Counted from the first letter of the stretch, positions 7,925-16,775 are shown. The stretch: 64,000 nt of DNA from Eubacterium sp. CAG:274 (GCA_000432155.1 FR888508.1:298894-362893), one strand, 5' to 3'. Numbers and translations: made by a program. Notes: generated by a model not told the origin, from the sequence alone.

Positions 7925-8905
7925 TCAAGTATTGTCATAAAGAACTTTCATATCTGTTCTCATATCGCCTGTAAATTTTGCTAACTTAGCTGATATTTCA
8001 TTAAGTTCCTTTATATCTCTAGTTTTTAAATATTCATCAACAATTTCATTTGCCTGCTTTTTATAATCTGCCATTTTTACTCTTAAATCAGATAATTTTC
8101 TTGCATAGCTTTTGTTTCCGTAAATATTATCTATTGTTTTATAACATGATGATAATCTAGTAAAAAATGTCTTACTTGTACTAACATATCTTTTATCAAT
8201 AGATGTATTTGCCATAGAAGTCCATGTATCTGTAGTTTGTTTCATAGCAGCGGCTTTAAACTTACCAGCAGTTTCATATGAACCTAATGAATATGTACCT
8301 ACAGCCTTTTGTATATCACTTCTTACTGTACTAACTATTAAATCAGATGGAACAGCCTCTGTTGTAGTAGCAGTAGTTGTTGTTTCTGTTGTAGTTTCTG
8401 TTACAGTAGTAGCCTCTGTTGTTTCTTCTGTTACAGTTGTTGCCTCTGTTGTTGTTTCTGTAATTTCTTCATCATCATCTGCAACATCAATCATTACAAC
8501 CTTATTTTCGGCATCCCAATCAACGATACCACCAAAACTTTCAGCTACATATCTAGCTGGAGCAAGTGTTCTACCGTCTATAATCACTGGTGTTGCGTCC
8601 ATTTCAGTAACATCTTCATTTATAAAGAGCATATTTGAATCAATCTGCATAACAACAGTTGTGTTGCCCTTTTCGCCAGTAATAGTTTTTGTATTTGCGT
8701 CCCAGTTTACCTTTGCACCACAGGCTTCAAAAATATCTCTTACTGGTACCATTGTTCTACCGTCTATAATTGTAGGTGGTACTTGAGTTTCAACCTTTTC
8801 GCCATTAACCGTAAGGCTAATATTTTCATCGGCACTTACTTGAACAACTGGAAATGCTAAAAGTGATACAGCAAGTAAACTTGCAATTAATTTATTCATC
8901 TTCAT
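7925..8905 (-). CDS. Secreted stalk-domain protein, paralogue 2
   Basis: A 326-residue exported protein of unknown function. It has a signal peptide (1-25, ending near VSADE), then a two-part copper-amine-oxidase-type stalk domain (about 28-145; PPTIIDGRTMVPVRDIFEAC and later TPVIIDGRTLAPARYVAESFG). A Thr/Glu-rich linker follows (about 150-190), then a C-terminal helical domain opening with GTYSLGSYETAGKFK. It is closely similar to the next gene upstream and is probably a tandem duplicate. It lies 30 bases downstream of paralogue 3 with its own AGGAGA, as the last gene of the kinase-PqqD-peptidase operon. Confidence 0.82.
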   Translation of the reverse strand: MKMNKLIASLLAVSLLAFPVVQVSADENISLTVNGEKVETQVPPTIIDGRTMVPVRDIFEACGAKVNWDANTKTITGEKGNTTVVMQIDSNMLFINEDVTEMDATPVIIDGRTLAPARYVAESFGGIVDWDAENKVVMIDVADDDEEITETTTEATTVTEETTEATTVTETTTETTTTATTTEAVPSDLIVSTVRSDIQKAVGTYSLGSYETAGKFKAAAMKQTTDTWTSMANTSIDKRYVSTSKTFFTRLSSCYKTIDNIYGNKSYARKLSDLRVKMADYKKQANEIVDEYLKTRDIKELNEISAKLAKFTGDMRTDMKVLYDNT

Positions 8906-8935
8906 TTATAAATTCTCCTTTCTAAACAACTTTAA

Positions 8936-9901
8936 TCAGCTATTATCATACTGAAATTTTATATCAGATGCCATTTTTGATGAAAATTGTGACAATTCTG
9001 AAACAATAGCTTTTATTTCTTCAGTATCTCTTGTTTTAAAAAATTTATTTATTATTATATTTCCGTCAGTTTTATAGCCTCTCATTATATCCCCAAAACT
9101 AAGTATTCGTTTTGGATATTCCGAGTTGCCATACACAGAATCTAAATTTCTATAAAAAGAATTTATGGCATAATATAAGCTTTTAGCTGATGCAACATAA
9201 GCCTTATCTAAATCTGTAGTAGCCAAAGACTCCCAATTTTTTATAATTTGGTTCATGGCATTGCTTTTAAATCTACCAGCTGTTTCATAAGAACCTAAAG
9301 AATAAGTTCCCAAAGCATGCTCCAAATCATTTCTGACAACTTTTACAATTTCATCAGATGGTTCGTTACTTGGCACAACCACAGGAGCAACTGTTGTTAT
9401 TTCAGTTGTAGTTTCCGTAGTGGTTACAGTTGTGGTTGTTGTCATTTCAGTTGTAGTTTCAACTGTTGGAGTAGTTACACCTGTTATAACCACAACTCTG
9501 TTTAAAGCATCCCATTGTGTAGTTCCACCAAATCCAAGAGCTACATATCTGGCCGGAGCAAGAGTTCTGCCGTCAATAATAACCGGTGTAGAATCCATAG
9601 TCGCTACATTAGAATTCATATACAACTTGTTACTTCCAACTTGCATAACAACATTTTTGCCATTTTTACTACCAGTAATTTTCTTTGTTGCTGGATCCCA
9701 AGTAACACTTGCACCACAAGCCTCAAAAATATCTCTTACTGGCACCATGGTTCTTCCAACAATAACTGTTGGTGGAACTTCTGTTCTAATAACAGTACCG
9801 TCAACTTCAAGAGATATTATCTTTTCCGAATATGCTGAAACCGTTGGAATTAAACACAGTAAACTAACAACCAATGCAATTATCATTCTTGTTAATTTCA
9901 T
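8936..9901 (-). CDS. Secreted stalk-domain protein, paralogue 3, coupled to the peptidase gene
   Basis: A 321-residue exported protein with a signal peptide (1-23), a two-part stalk domain (about 27-140), a Thr-rich linker (about 143-180) and the shared C-terminal domain (GTYSLGSYETAGRFK). Its ATG overlaps the last codons of the S26 peptidase gene by four bases (ATGA) and it has only a weak ribosome site. It is therefore translated by coupling to the peptidase. That link is the strongest contextual hint that this protein is handled by the kinase/PqqD/peptidase cassette. Such processing is inference. Confidence 0.82.
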   Translation of the reverse strand: MKLTRMIIALVVSLLCLIPTVSAYSEKIISLEVDGTVIRTEVPPTVIVGRTMVPVRDIFEACGASVTWDPATKKITGSKNGKNVVMQVGSNKLYMNSNVATMDSTPVIIDGRTLAPARYVALGFGGTTQWDALNRVVVITGVTTPTVETTTEMTTTTTVTTTETTTEITTVAPVVVPSNEPSDEIVKVVRNDLEHALGTYSLGSYETAGRFKSNAMNQIIKNWESLATTDLDKAYVASAKSLYYAINSFYRNLDSVYGNSEYPKRILSFGDIMRGYKTDGNIIINKFFKTRDTEEIKAIVSELSQFSSKMASDIKFQYDNS

Positions 9902-10374
9902 ATATTCTTCTTACCTATACTTCTCATTATTGCTTTCTTTAATTTTCTAATTCCGCCAAACACAATATGTCGCAAAGGTCTTATAGCCACCCAAAAAACG
10001 ACATAAATTCTGTATAATGGATTATTTACGGAAAAACGCTTGCCCTTTCTTTCTATTGTAGTAACTACGCCTACAACCTGACTATGCTTTACATTGTGTT
10101 CAATATTCCATTGATTATCTCCACAAATGTTATATGTACCGTCTTTATTTACTGAAATAACTCTATGAAGTACAAAACTACCGTCAGGTCTAATATATAA
10201 CGGCAAATCATATTTCTTTAAAGAATTAATCTTCTTTATAACAACCCTATCGCCGTCATTTCTCAGTGTTGGACACATACTATAACCTCTGGGATTAAAG
10301 TTAACTGTTCCGCCACTATTAAGCATTTCTTCCATTACATTATACATTTGTTGCAGTCTAACTTGTTTACTCAA
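9898..10374 (-). CDS. S24/S26 family signal-peptidase-like protein
   Basis: A 158-residue protein related to type I signal peptidases. The catalytic serine motif is visible as PRGYSMCPTL (S32), and a second conserved block, FVLHRVISV, places a His at residue 70. This suggests the Ser-His (SipW/ER-like) kind rather than the Ser-Lys kind. It has no N-terminal anchor. A hydrophobic stretch lies near residues 120-140, followed by a basic tail. It overlaps the PqqD gene by eight bases and the stalk-domain gene by four. In other Clostridia, proteins of this type accompany PqqD and HprK-like genes. Its substrate is unknown. Confidence 0.75.
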   Translation of the reverse strand: MSKQVRLQQMYNVMEEMLNSGGTVNFNPRGYSMCPTLRNDGDRVVIKKINSLKKYDLPLYIRPDGSFVLHRVISVNKDGTYNICGDNQWNIEHNVKHSQVVGVVTTIERKGKRFSVNNPLYRIYVVFWVAIRPLRHIVFGGIRKLKKAIMRSIGKKNI

Positions 10375-10630
10375 GTAAACCTGCCTCCTTGAGCTTTCCT
10401 ACAAATTCGTCAATATCGCTACTGGCTGTTTCTTTGTCAATTTCGTATTCAGCTAAAAGAGAATCTAAAAGTTCTTCCTTTGTACAGCCTTTTTCAAGAT
10501 TTCTCCAGAAAAAAGCACCTACATCATTAAGTGTAATAACACCACTAAAGTTTAATTCGCCCTCTCCAATAGGAACAACAATGTTGCTACCTGCAACTTC
10601 TCTAAGTAAATAACCTTCTTTTATTTTCAT
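10367..10630 (-). CDS. PqqD family peptide-binding protein
   Basis: An 87-residue stand-alone PqqD/RRE-type protein. This fold binds leader peptides and delivers them to modifying enzymes. The family pattern is visible: an N-terminal beta part (LLREVAGSNIVVPIGEG), then LNDVGAFFWRNLEKG, then a C-terminal helix-turn-helix-like part with DIDEFVGKLKEAGLLE. It overlaps the kinase gene by four bases (ATGA) and the peptidase gene by eight. No radical SAM gene, the usual partner, is found in the window. The exact peptide partner is unknown. Confidence 0.8.
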   Translation of the reverse strand: MKIKEGYLLREVAGSNIVVPIGEGELNFSGVITLNDVGAFFWRNLEKGCTKEELLDSLLAEYEIDKETASSDIDEFVGKLKEAGLLE

Positions 10631-11340
10631 AACTTTTCCTCCACCTTTATTGAGTTATAGCTAACCTCAACTGCTTCCATATCCATATTACAACCCATTC
10701 TATAAACCTTGATAGTTCTTAAAACCTTATCCAAAATAGTTAAAAGATTTATCATTTCAGATTTATTTTCTGGTCTTATTGTCTGTTGCAATATAAATGG
10801 AATTGCTTCCTTAGGTGTAATTTCCCTAACCCAATTATTTTCTGAACGCTCTAAGCACACAATAGCCCCAATAGGAACACGCATATTAATATTTTTATCC
10901 GTCTTTCCACTCCAAGGTGTACCATATACATACAATTCTCCGTCTACAAGTCTAATGGCTGGTTTATCATCATTTATGATTTTCGCCTCATCTTCGCCAA
11001 AGTACTTCTGCCAAAGACTTGTATGTGTTGATTTTCCCGTACCTGGGTCTGCAGAAAATAAATAGGCTCGTCCATCTTTCACAATACCACTACTATGGAG
11101 CATAAAACCATTGAAGTGTAACAAAGCCTCATAAAATGCCGCACCAGTATAAACATATTCCACATCATCACAAGATAAAAGTGGATTTTCCTTTTGGAGT
11201 CTAATTATTTCTTCCTTTGGAATATTAATAGTTAAATTAGGCTTTTCAAAGTCAGCTTTATACGGTGGACACTGCTTTTTCATTGTATCATATTTATAGT
11301 CAATTAGCAAATTCAAATCTGCTACTCTTAATTTTTCCAT
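10627..11340 (-). CDS. HPr kinase-like / PEP carboxykinase-fold ATPase
   Basis: A 237-residue protein resembling the C-terminal kinase domain of HPr kinase/phosphorylase without the N-terminal HprK domain. A conserved His lies at residue 82 (MLHSSGI), the P-loop is DPGTGKST (98-105), and a metal-binding pair is seen in INDDKPAI (about 123-130). Such HprK-like proteins occur with PqqD in peptide-modifying clusters; some lasso-peptide kinases are of this fold. It is the first gene of a tightly overlapping operon and has its own promoter. Whether it phosphorylates a peptide, a protein or a small molecule cannot be told. Confidence 0.75.
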   Translation of the reverse strand: MEKLRVADLNLLIDYKYDTMKKQCPPYKADFEKPNLTINIPKEEIIRLQKENPLLSCDDVEYVYTGAAFYEALLHFNGFMLHSSGIVKDGRAYLFSADPGTGKSTHTSLWQKYFGEDEAKIINDDKPAIRLVDGELYVYGTPWSGKTDKNINMRVPIGAIVCLERSENNWVREITPKEAIPFILQQTIRPENKSEMINLLTILDKVLRTIKVYRMGCNMDMEAVEVSYNSIKVEEKL

Positions 11341-11363
11341 AATCTTCCCCTCAGTTCCGTCTT

Positions 11364-11391
11364 ATAGTATAGCATATTTATACATTGTCAA
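11364..11391 (-). promoter_or_regulatory. Candidate promoter of the HprK-like/PqqD/S26 operon
   Basis: On the minus strand a perfect TTGACA and TACTAT are spaced by 16 bases; the -35 overlaps the stop codon of the upstream methyltransferase gene. GAGGGGA precedes the ATG at 11340. Confidence 0.5.
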
Positions 11392-13145
11392 CAACATTTT
11401 TTTAACAAAGCTTCGCAAATTGACAATCTGTTAAATGGGATTGTAAAGTAATATCCATCAGCTATATCCTTTACCTTTTCCATAATGTCAAAGGCAATCT
11501 CAAGACCAACCTTTTCTCCCTCTTCCTTTGACATATCCATACTAAATCTATCTATTATCCAATCTGGAATAGTAATACCTGGAAGCTCATTTCGTATAAA
11601 ATTAGCATTTCTATAACTAACTAAAGGCATAACACCAAATAAAATCGGAACTGATAAAAAAGACTTGATATATTTTAAACTTTCAATATCTTTGTCATCG
11701 TATACTGGTTGTGTAAGGAAATACTTTGCCCCAGCCTTTTCCTTTTCAACTGCACGCCTTACTTCCACATCTAAATTTCTTCTAGCATAGTTTATTGCTC
11801 CGCCAAAACAAATTTTATCATCTGGGAAATTTTCTTCGTTAATATTTTCAATATATTTCATAAGTTTTATTGAGTCAAAGTTAAATACACTCTTTACCTG
11901 TTCTCTACTAGCACTAGGAACAGGGTCCCCTGTAATTACCAATAAATTTCTTATGTCATTAATATGTGCACCTAATAAAAGTGAGCTCATACTTATTGCA
12001 TTTCTATCTCTGCAACAGATATGTGGCATAACATTTATACCAACTTCTCTTGCTACCTTTGTACTTACAAGCACAGAATCTGCTCTAGTTCTTCCACTTG
12101 GAGAATCAGCAAAAGTAATTATATCAACACTATGCTTTTTCAAATAATTTGCTGTTTCCATAAGTTTTGTAGTATCTGCATTTTTAGGTGGGTCTAATTC
12201 AACAGCAATAATCTTTTCACCCTTTGCCTTATTTGCAAAAAATACATTATTTTTAGGCTCTTTGTGTTCATCACTATTTTCCAATAAAGCAGCTTTCAAT
12301 TCGTGTGGCTTTTGACTAAAATCTACAGCATCATTTAAAGCCTTAATATATTTAGGAGTTGTACCACAACAACCTCCTAAAAATTCAATATTCATAGAAC
12401 TAACATCTTTCATAACATCTGAAAAATATTTGATATTATCTAAAAATACCATTCTATCCTGAATAATTGACGGATAACTTGAATTAGGAAGTGCTGCTAC
12501 TGGCTTTGAAAAATTAAACTTAATTTTCTTTAAAACATTTTGTAAATGTATAGGACCAACACCGCAATTAAAGCCCATAGCATCTATAGTGTCAATACCG
12601 TCACATTTTTCTAAAAGGCGTTCAGCTCCAGCACCTCTCTGTGTAAATCCATGTTGGTTAAGACAGAAATTAACTATTGCAAAAGCATCTAGCTTTTGTT
12701 TTTTCAAATACTCTAAAGGTCGTATAACATCATCAATATCAGCGAAACTTTCGAAATTGAAAATCTCTGCACCCTGTTCAATAAAACAGTCTATTATAAA
12801 CTCGTATTCCTTTAAAACTGCACCTGTTTCAATAGGACCAATATCTGCCGCCACATAAGCCTTATCTCCGCAAGCCTCTTTTGCAATTTCCCAGCCAGCT
12901 TTTATAATGCTTTTAAGTTCTTCTTTATCACAACCTAAACTACCTGTATTTGCCTCAAATGTATTAGTTCGTATTAAAACAGCCCCTGCATCTACATATT
13001 CCTTATGTATTTTTAATACAGTTTCTCTATCCTTTATATTTGCCATTTCCGGAACTAAGCACTTGCCGTTAATTTCAGCATAGTATGTACTAAAAGCTCC
13101 GTCATAAAGTACCCTGTTATTTTTTATATATTCTCTAAAGTTCAT
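11388..13145 (-). CDS. Bifunctional homocysteine S-methyltransferase / methylenetetrahydrofolate reductase
   Basis: A 585-residue fusion like Bacillus YitJ. The N-terminal half (about 1-285) is a Zn-dependent homocysteine methyltransferase barrel with its cysteine ligands in GFNCGVGP and GGCCGTTP. The C-terminal half (about 310-585) is a methylenetetrahydrofolate reductase barrel (ELDPPKNAD, PHICCRDRNA, VITGDPVP, FLTQPVYD). Together they produce methyl-folate and methylate homocysteine for methionine recycling. It starts 12 bases downstream of a lipoprotein gene, so the two are probably cotranscribed. No S-box or T-box leader is visible. Confidence 0.92.
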   Translation of the reverse strand: MNFREYIKNNRVLYDGAFSTYYAEINGKCLVPEMANIKDRETVLKIHKEYVDAGAVLIRTNTFEANTGSLGCDKEELKSIIKAGWEIAKEACGDKAYVAADIGPIETGAVLKEYEFIIDCFIEQGAEIFNFESFADIDDVIRPLEYLKKQKLDAFAIVNFCLNQHGFTQRGAGAERLLEKCDGIDTIDAMGFNCGVGPIHLQNVLKKIKFNFSKPVAALPNSSYPSIIQDRMVFLDNIKYFSDVMKDVSSMNIEFLGGCCGTTPKYIKALNDAVDFSQKPHELKAALLENSDEHKEPKNNVFFANKAKGEKIIAVELDPPKNADTTKLMETANYLKKHSVDIITFADSPSGRTRADSVLVSTKVAREVGINVMPHICCRDRNAISMSSLLLGAHINDIRNLLVITGDPVPSASREQVKSVFNFDSIKLMKYIENINEENFPDDKICFGGAINYARRNLDVEVRRAVEKEKAGAKYFLTQPVYDDKDIESLKYIKSFLSVPILFGVMPLVSYRNANFIRNELPGITIPDWIIDRFSMDMSKEEGEKVGLEIAFDIMEKVKDIADGYYFTIPFNRLSICEALLKKCC

Positions 13146-13157
13146 AAACTCATTACC

Positions 13158-13913
13158 TTACCTGTAGCTATATAAATCAATGCTCTTTACATATCCATCT
13201 CTAACTATAAATTTCATTGAATATGTTGCCTCTGGAACATTTAACAGGTCCTTTCCCTTTTCAACAATTATTCTTTCGTATTTATATACCAACTGCTGTA
13301 CTTGCTTACCCTCTTCATTTGTAGTAACTTCTGTCTGTTCCTGTGGAACTTCTGTTTTCTTGAAGTACAACTGAATAACATAGTTTTTATCATCAATTTT
13401 GCTTGTAATATATTCTTCTTCCTGCTTTTTGTTTATATCATAAGCAACCTTTACATCATCAGGCGTACTACAATTTTTATTATCCTCGCCTTTAAGACCA
13501 ACAATAGATATGCCCTTGCTGTTAACTACTGGAAGATTGCCACCCTCATAGCTAATATGGCTTACAACAGTATGGTCAGTAGGTGTTTCATCACCCTCAA
13601 ATTTAACAACCTTATCTTTAACATCATAGTTTGTAACAGCTAAGTATCTTACTAACTCATTATCATTAAAAGGTAATGAATCTTGGTCCTCATCAAGACC
13701 TATTATAAAACTACTGTTTCCGTCTTTATCTGGAGGCGTATATAAACCAAAATCTTCTTTTGAATATGTAACAGATAAGTCACTTAAATCAGTACCACTT
13801 GTACCCTCAGATGAAGTGATTTCTGTTGTATTGTCGCTTACTGATGTTTTGCTACTTGTTGCACAGCCAGTTACTGTCAACAAAGATAAAACCACACATA
13901 AAAATTTTTTCAT
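13158..13913 (-). CDS. Predicted lipoprotein of unknown function
   Basis: A 251-residue lipoprotein with a type II signal peptide: a basic start, a hydrophobic core and the lipobox LTVTGC, giving Cys17 as the lipidated residue. A low-complexity Ser/Thr linker (about 18-50) leads to an extracytoplasmic domain ending in KSIDLYSYR. I do not recognise the family. The ATG follows AGGAGAA. It lies upstream of the methionine gene in the same unit, but no functional tie is evident. Confidence 0.75.
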   Translation of the reverse strand: MKKFLCVVLSLLTVTGCATSSKTSVSDNTTEITSSEGTSGTDLSDLSVTYSKEDFGLYTPPDKDGNSSFIIGLDEDQDSLPFNDNELVRYLAVTNYDVKDKVVKFEGDETPTDHTVVSHISYEGGNLPVVNSKGISIVGLKGEDNKNCSTPDDVKVAYDINKKQEEEYITSKIDDKNYVIQLYFKKTEVPQEQTEVTTNEEGKQVQQLVYKYERIIVEKGKDLLNVPEATYSMKFIVRDGYVKSIDLYSYR

Positions 13914-14001
13914 ATTATTCTCCTTTGCATAATTGTGTATATTATATCATATTTTTATTTTTTTGTACACAATAGTATACTCTATTGACAAAAAATAATA
14001 A

Positions 14002-15927
14002 TTATTTTAGCGTGTGCATATAACTTTCAGCTTCATCCCAATTTACTGTAAACCCAGCACCATGACTACAGAACACAGAGCAAGAAGTATTTTCCTTGTC
14101 TTCGCCTTTATTATAGTTTATTTTTTCTATAACTTCATCGGCGATTTCACATTTTTCATATCCATCAACAGTCATAACAATACTTCCAGTTCCTTTTGTA
14201 AATGAAAGCAATTCTTCTTGATAATCCATAAATGTTTCAACTGGACCTCTGCCCTTTATTTTGTATGTATTGCCCATTTGAACAGGAGGTTCAAAGCTAC
14301 CTCTTAACCTTTGAATATCTGTCATAATTCTTCCGGCATATTCCTCTCCAGCATATATTTCAAAGGCGTAAAAAGGCTCAAGAATAACATTTTCTGCCTT
14401 TTCTAAGCCCTGTCTGATAGCTCTGTAAGTAGCCTGTCTGAAATCTCCACCTTCTGTATGTTTTAAATGAGCTCTACCATTTATCAATGTAATTTTTACA
14501 TCAGTAAGGGGAGAACCTGTTAATATTCCCTTGTGCTGTTTTTCAAAAATATGAGTTTTTACAAGTGCCTGATAATTAGCTGAAAGAACATCAATGTGAA
14601 CTGTACTATCAAAAGTAATACCACTATTTCTTTCAGCTGGAGCAATTTCCAACACAACCTCTGCATAATGTCTTAAAGGTTCATAATGACCATAGCCAAT
14701 AACTGTTTTAGCTACAGTTTCTCTATACTGTACCTCTGGCTTTTCAAATGTAGCACTTATACCAAATCTTGTTGAAAGAATTTCCTGTAAAACTTCAAGC
14801 TGTATTTTACCCATTACGCTTACAACAATTTCATTAGTTTGTTTTATGTATTCTGTCCTAAGCATAGGTTCTTGATTTTCAAGCATTTTAAGACATTCCA
14901 TAACCTTATTGCTGTCTGTTCCGTCTAATATATTTACTTTTGATTGTAATGCTGAAATCATAGTATATTTTTCTGCATTTTTTATAATTTTGCCATTCTT
15001 TATTATATCGCCACAAGAAACTTCATTTAGACCTGTAACCCCAAATATTTGACCACCACAAGCTTTATCTGAATTTTCGTATTTTTCCCCTTTATAAAAA
15101 CGAATTTCATTTATCTTTTCGTTGCCTATAGTTTCTTTTACGCCAATAGTACCAGAATTGCCCTTTATATAAGCAACTTTTAAACCTTTGGAATCATATC
15201 TTATTTTAAAGACTTCTCCACAAAATTCTCCATCAGAACTGTAATCTGTAAAAGTCAATTTATCAAATACACTAAAAAATTGGTCTATACCGATATCCTT
15301 TAAAGCTGAACCTTTCATAGCTACAAAAATATTTCTATTTTTAACGCTATCTTTTATGGCTGTTATTTCATCTCCACCACCATCAAGATATTCTGACAAA
15401 TAATCTTCGTTTCTTTCAGCTATAAATTCCTTATTTTCATCTTTTGAAATATCCTCAAAATCATCTATAAAAAGAACATCTTCTGTTAATTTTTCTCTTA
15501 TGCTTTCAAGGGTATTTTCAATGCTAAAACCTGTAATATCACATTTATTCACAAATATGAAAACAGGCACACCATAATTTTCCAAAAGCCTAAAAAGAGT
15601 AACTGTATGTGCCTGTACGCCATCACTACCATTGATAATCAATATAGCATAGTCTAAAGCCGACATTGTTCTTTCAGCCTCTGGAGAAAAATCTGTATGC
15701 CCAGGGGTATCTATTATATAGTATTTATTTTCGTTATAATCAAAAGACGCCTGTTCTGCAAAAACAGTAATGCCTCTTTCTTTTTCAATATTATCGCAAT
15801 CCAAAAAGGCAGTTTGGTTATCCACCCTGCCTAAATTTCTTATACTTCCATTTTTATATAAAAGTTGTTCACTAAATGTAGTTTTGCCACCGTCAACATG
15901 AGCAAATATTCCTATAGTTTTAAACAT
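14002..15927 (-). CDS. TetM/TetO-like ribosomal protection GTPase, divergent
   Basis: A 641-residue translational GTPase related to EF-G and to tetracycline ribosomal protection proteins. The G1 motif is HVDGGKTT (the usual form is HVDAGKTT), followed by ERGITVF, DTPGHTDF and NKCD. Domains II-V follow, with GHYEPLRHYAEV and a C-terminal domain IV/V block. The length matches the TetM family. I chose the ATG at 15927, six bases after AGGG, over a TTG at 15933. There is no conjugative context, so it may be an intrinsic chromosomal factor. Resistance itself is unproven. It follows rsmI by eight bases. Confidence 0.75.
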   Translation of the reverse strand: MFKTIGIFAHVDGGKTTFSEQLLYKNGSIRNLGRVDNQTAFLDCDNIEKERGITVFAEQASFDYNENKYYIIDTPGHTDFSPEAERTMSALDYAILIINGSDGVQAHTVTLFRLLENYGVPVFIFVNKCDITGFSIENTLESIREKLTEDVLFIDDFEDISKDENKEFIAERNEDYLSEYLDGGGDEITAIKDSVKNRNIFVAMKGSALKDIGIDQFFSVFDKLTFTDYSSDGEFCGEVFKIRYDSKGLKVAYIKGNSGTIGVKETIGNEKINEIRFYKGEKYENSDKACGGQIFGVTGLNEVSCGDIIKNGKIIKNAEKYTMISALQSKVNILDGTDSNKVMECLKMLENQEPMLRTEYIKQTNEIVVSVMGKIQLEVLQEILSTRFGISATFEKPEVQYRETVAKTVIGYGHYEPLRHYAEVVLEIAPAERNSGITFDSTVHIDVLSANYQALVKTHIFEKQHKGILTGSPLTDVKITLINGRAHLKHTEGGDFRQATYRAIRQGLEKAENVILEPFYAFEIYAGEEYAGRIMTDIQRLRGSFEPPVQMGNTYKIKGRGPVETFMDYQEELLSFTKGTGSIVMTVDGYEKCEIADEVIEKINYNKGEDKENTSCSVFCSHGAGFTVNWDEAESYMHTLK

Positions 15928-15935
15928 CTTCAACC

Positions 15936-16766
15936 CTACTTTTTTATATAAGCATAAACATCTCTTTTGCCTATACCTCTATCTTTTGCAACCTGTTTCA
16001 TAGCATCTTTTTCAGACATACCCTGTTCAATATACATATTAAAATGTTCTTCAATAGTCATTTCTTCAAAAGACGCAATTTTATCCTCTTTTATCTTTTC
16101 TTTATCCTTGCCCTCTAGCACAAGTACAAATTCGCCCTTTGGCTCATTTTCTTTAAAATATTCCAATACTTCCCCTACAGCACCTCTGTTTACTGTTTCG
16201 TGCTTCTTTGTAAGTTCTCTTGCTACAGCAATATTTCTATCTCCAACAGTTTTATATATGCTATCAAGGGTATCTACTAAGTGATGAGGGGCTTCATAGA
16301 AAACAGTAGTTCTGCTTTCATCAACCAATCTTTCAAGAACTTCTGCTCTCTGCTTTTTATTTCTTGGCAAAAATCCTTCAAAAATATAACTTCTACTGTT
16401 TAAACCACTTAAAACAAGAGCTGTAACTACTGCTGTTGGTCCAGGCACAACAGTAACCGGAACATTATTTTCATAACATAGCTTTATAAGGTCTTCCCCT
16501 GGGTCAGAAATACCAGGCATACCCGCATCAGTTACTAAAGCTATATCCTTTCCCTCTTGCAACAATTTAATAAGCTGAGGTCCTTTTACATCTTTATTAT
16601 GTTCATAATAACTTGTAAGCGGAGTTTTAATATCAAAGTGATTTAACAGCTTAACACTTTGTCTTGTGTCCTCAGCAGCAATTAAATCCACTTCTGAAAG
16701 CACTCTGACTACTCTGTAAGTCATATCCTCTAAATTTCCAATAGGTGTACCACAAATATATAACAT
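15936..16766 (-). CDS. rsmI: 16S rRNA (cytidine-1402 2'-O)-methyltransferase
   Basis: RsmI methylates the ribose of C1402 in the decoding centre using SAM. The family is clear from the start (GTPIGNLEDMTYRVVRVLSEVDLIAAEDTR), the block LVTDAGMPGISDPG, and VVPGPTAVVTALVLSG with FEGFLPR. Its 276 residues are typical. The upstream methyltransferase gene ends with TAG fused to the AGGAGA of this gene. This order (tmk, holB, ricT, methyltransferase, rsmI) matches the tmk-yabC region of Bacillus with several genes missing. Confidence 0.95.
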   Translation of the reverse strand: MLYICGTPIGNLEDMTYRVVRVLSEVDLIAAEDTRQSVKLLNHFDIKTPLTSYYEHNKDVKGPQLIKLLQEGKDIALVTDAGMPGISDPGEDLIKLCYENNVPVTVVPGPTAVVTALVLSGLNSRSYIFEGFLPRNKKQRAEVLERLVDESRTTVFYEAPHHLVDTLDSIYKTVGDRNIAVARELTKKHETVNRGAVGEVLEYFKENEPKGEFVLVLEGKDKEKIKEDKIASFEEMTIEEHFNMYIEQGMSEKDAMKQVAKDRGIGKRDVYAYIKK

Positions 16767-16775
16767 CTTTATCTC

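Noticed and set aside
9420..9950. Plus-strand reading frame of 176 codons
   Set aside because: Antisense to the stalk-domain gene 8936-9901; its Val/Thr-rich composition is the mirror of the Thr-rich linker and there is no ribosome site.
9898..11387. Classic radical SAM peptide-modifying cluster
   Set aside because: PqqD, an HprK-like kinase and an S26 peptidase are present, but there is no CxxxCxxC radical SAM gene and no short precursor peptide in or beside the operon.
13914..14001. S-box (SAM) riboswitch or operator upstream of the lipoprotein-methyltransferase pair
   Set aside because: The space is too short and AT-rich with no kink-turn hairpins. The inverted repeat CAATAG..CTATTG at about 13970 is short and could be chance.
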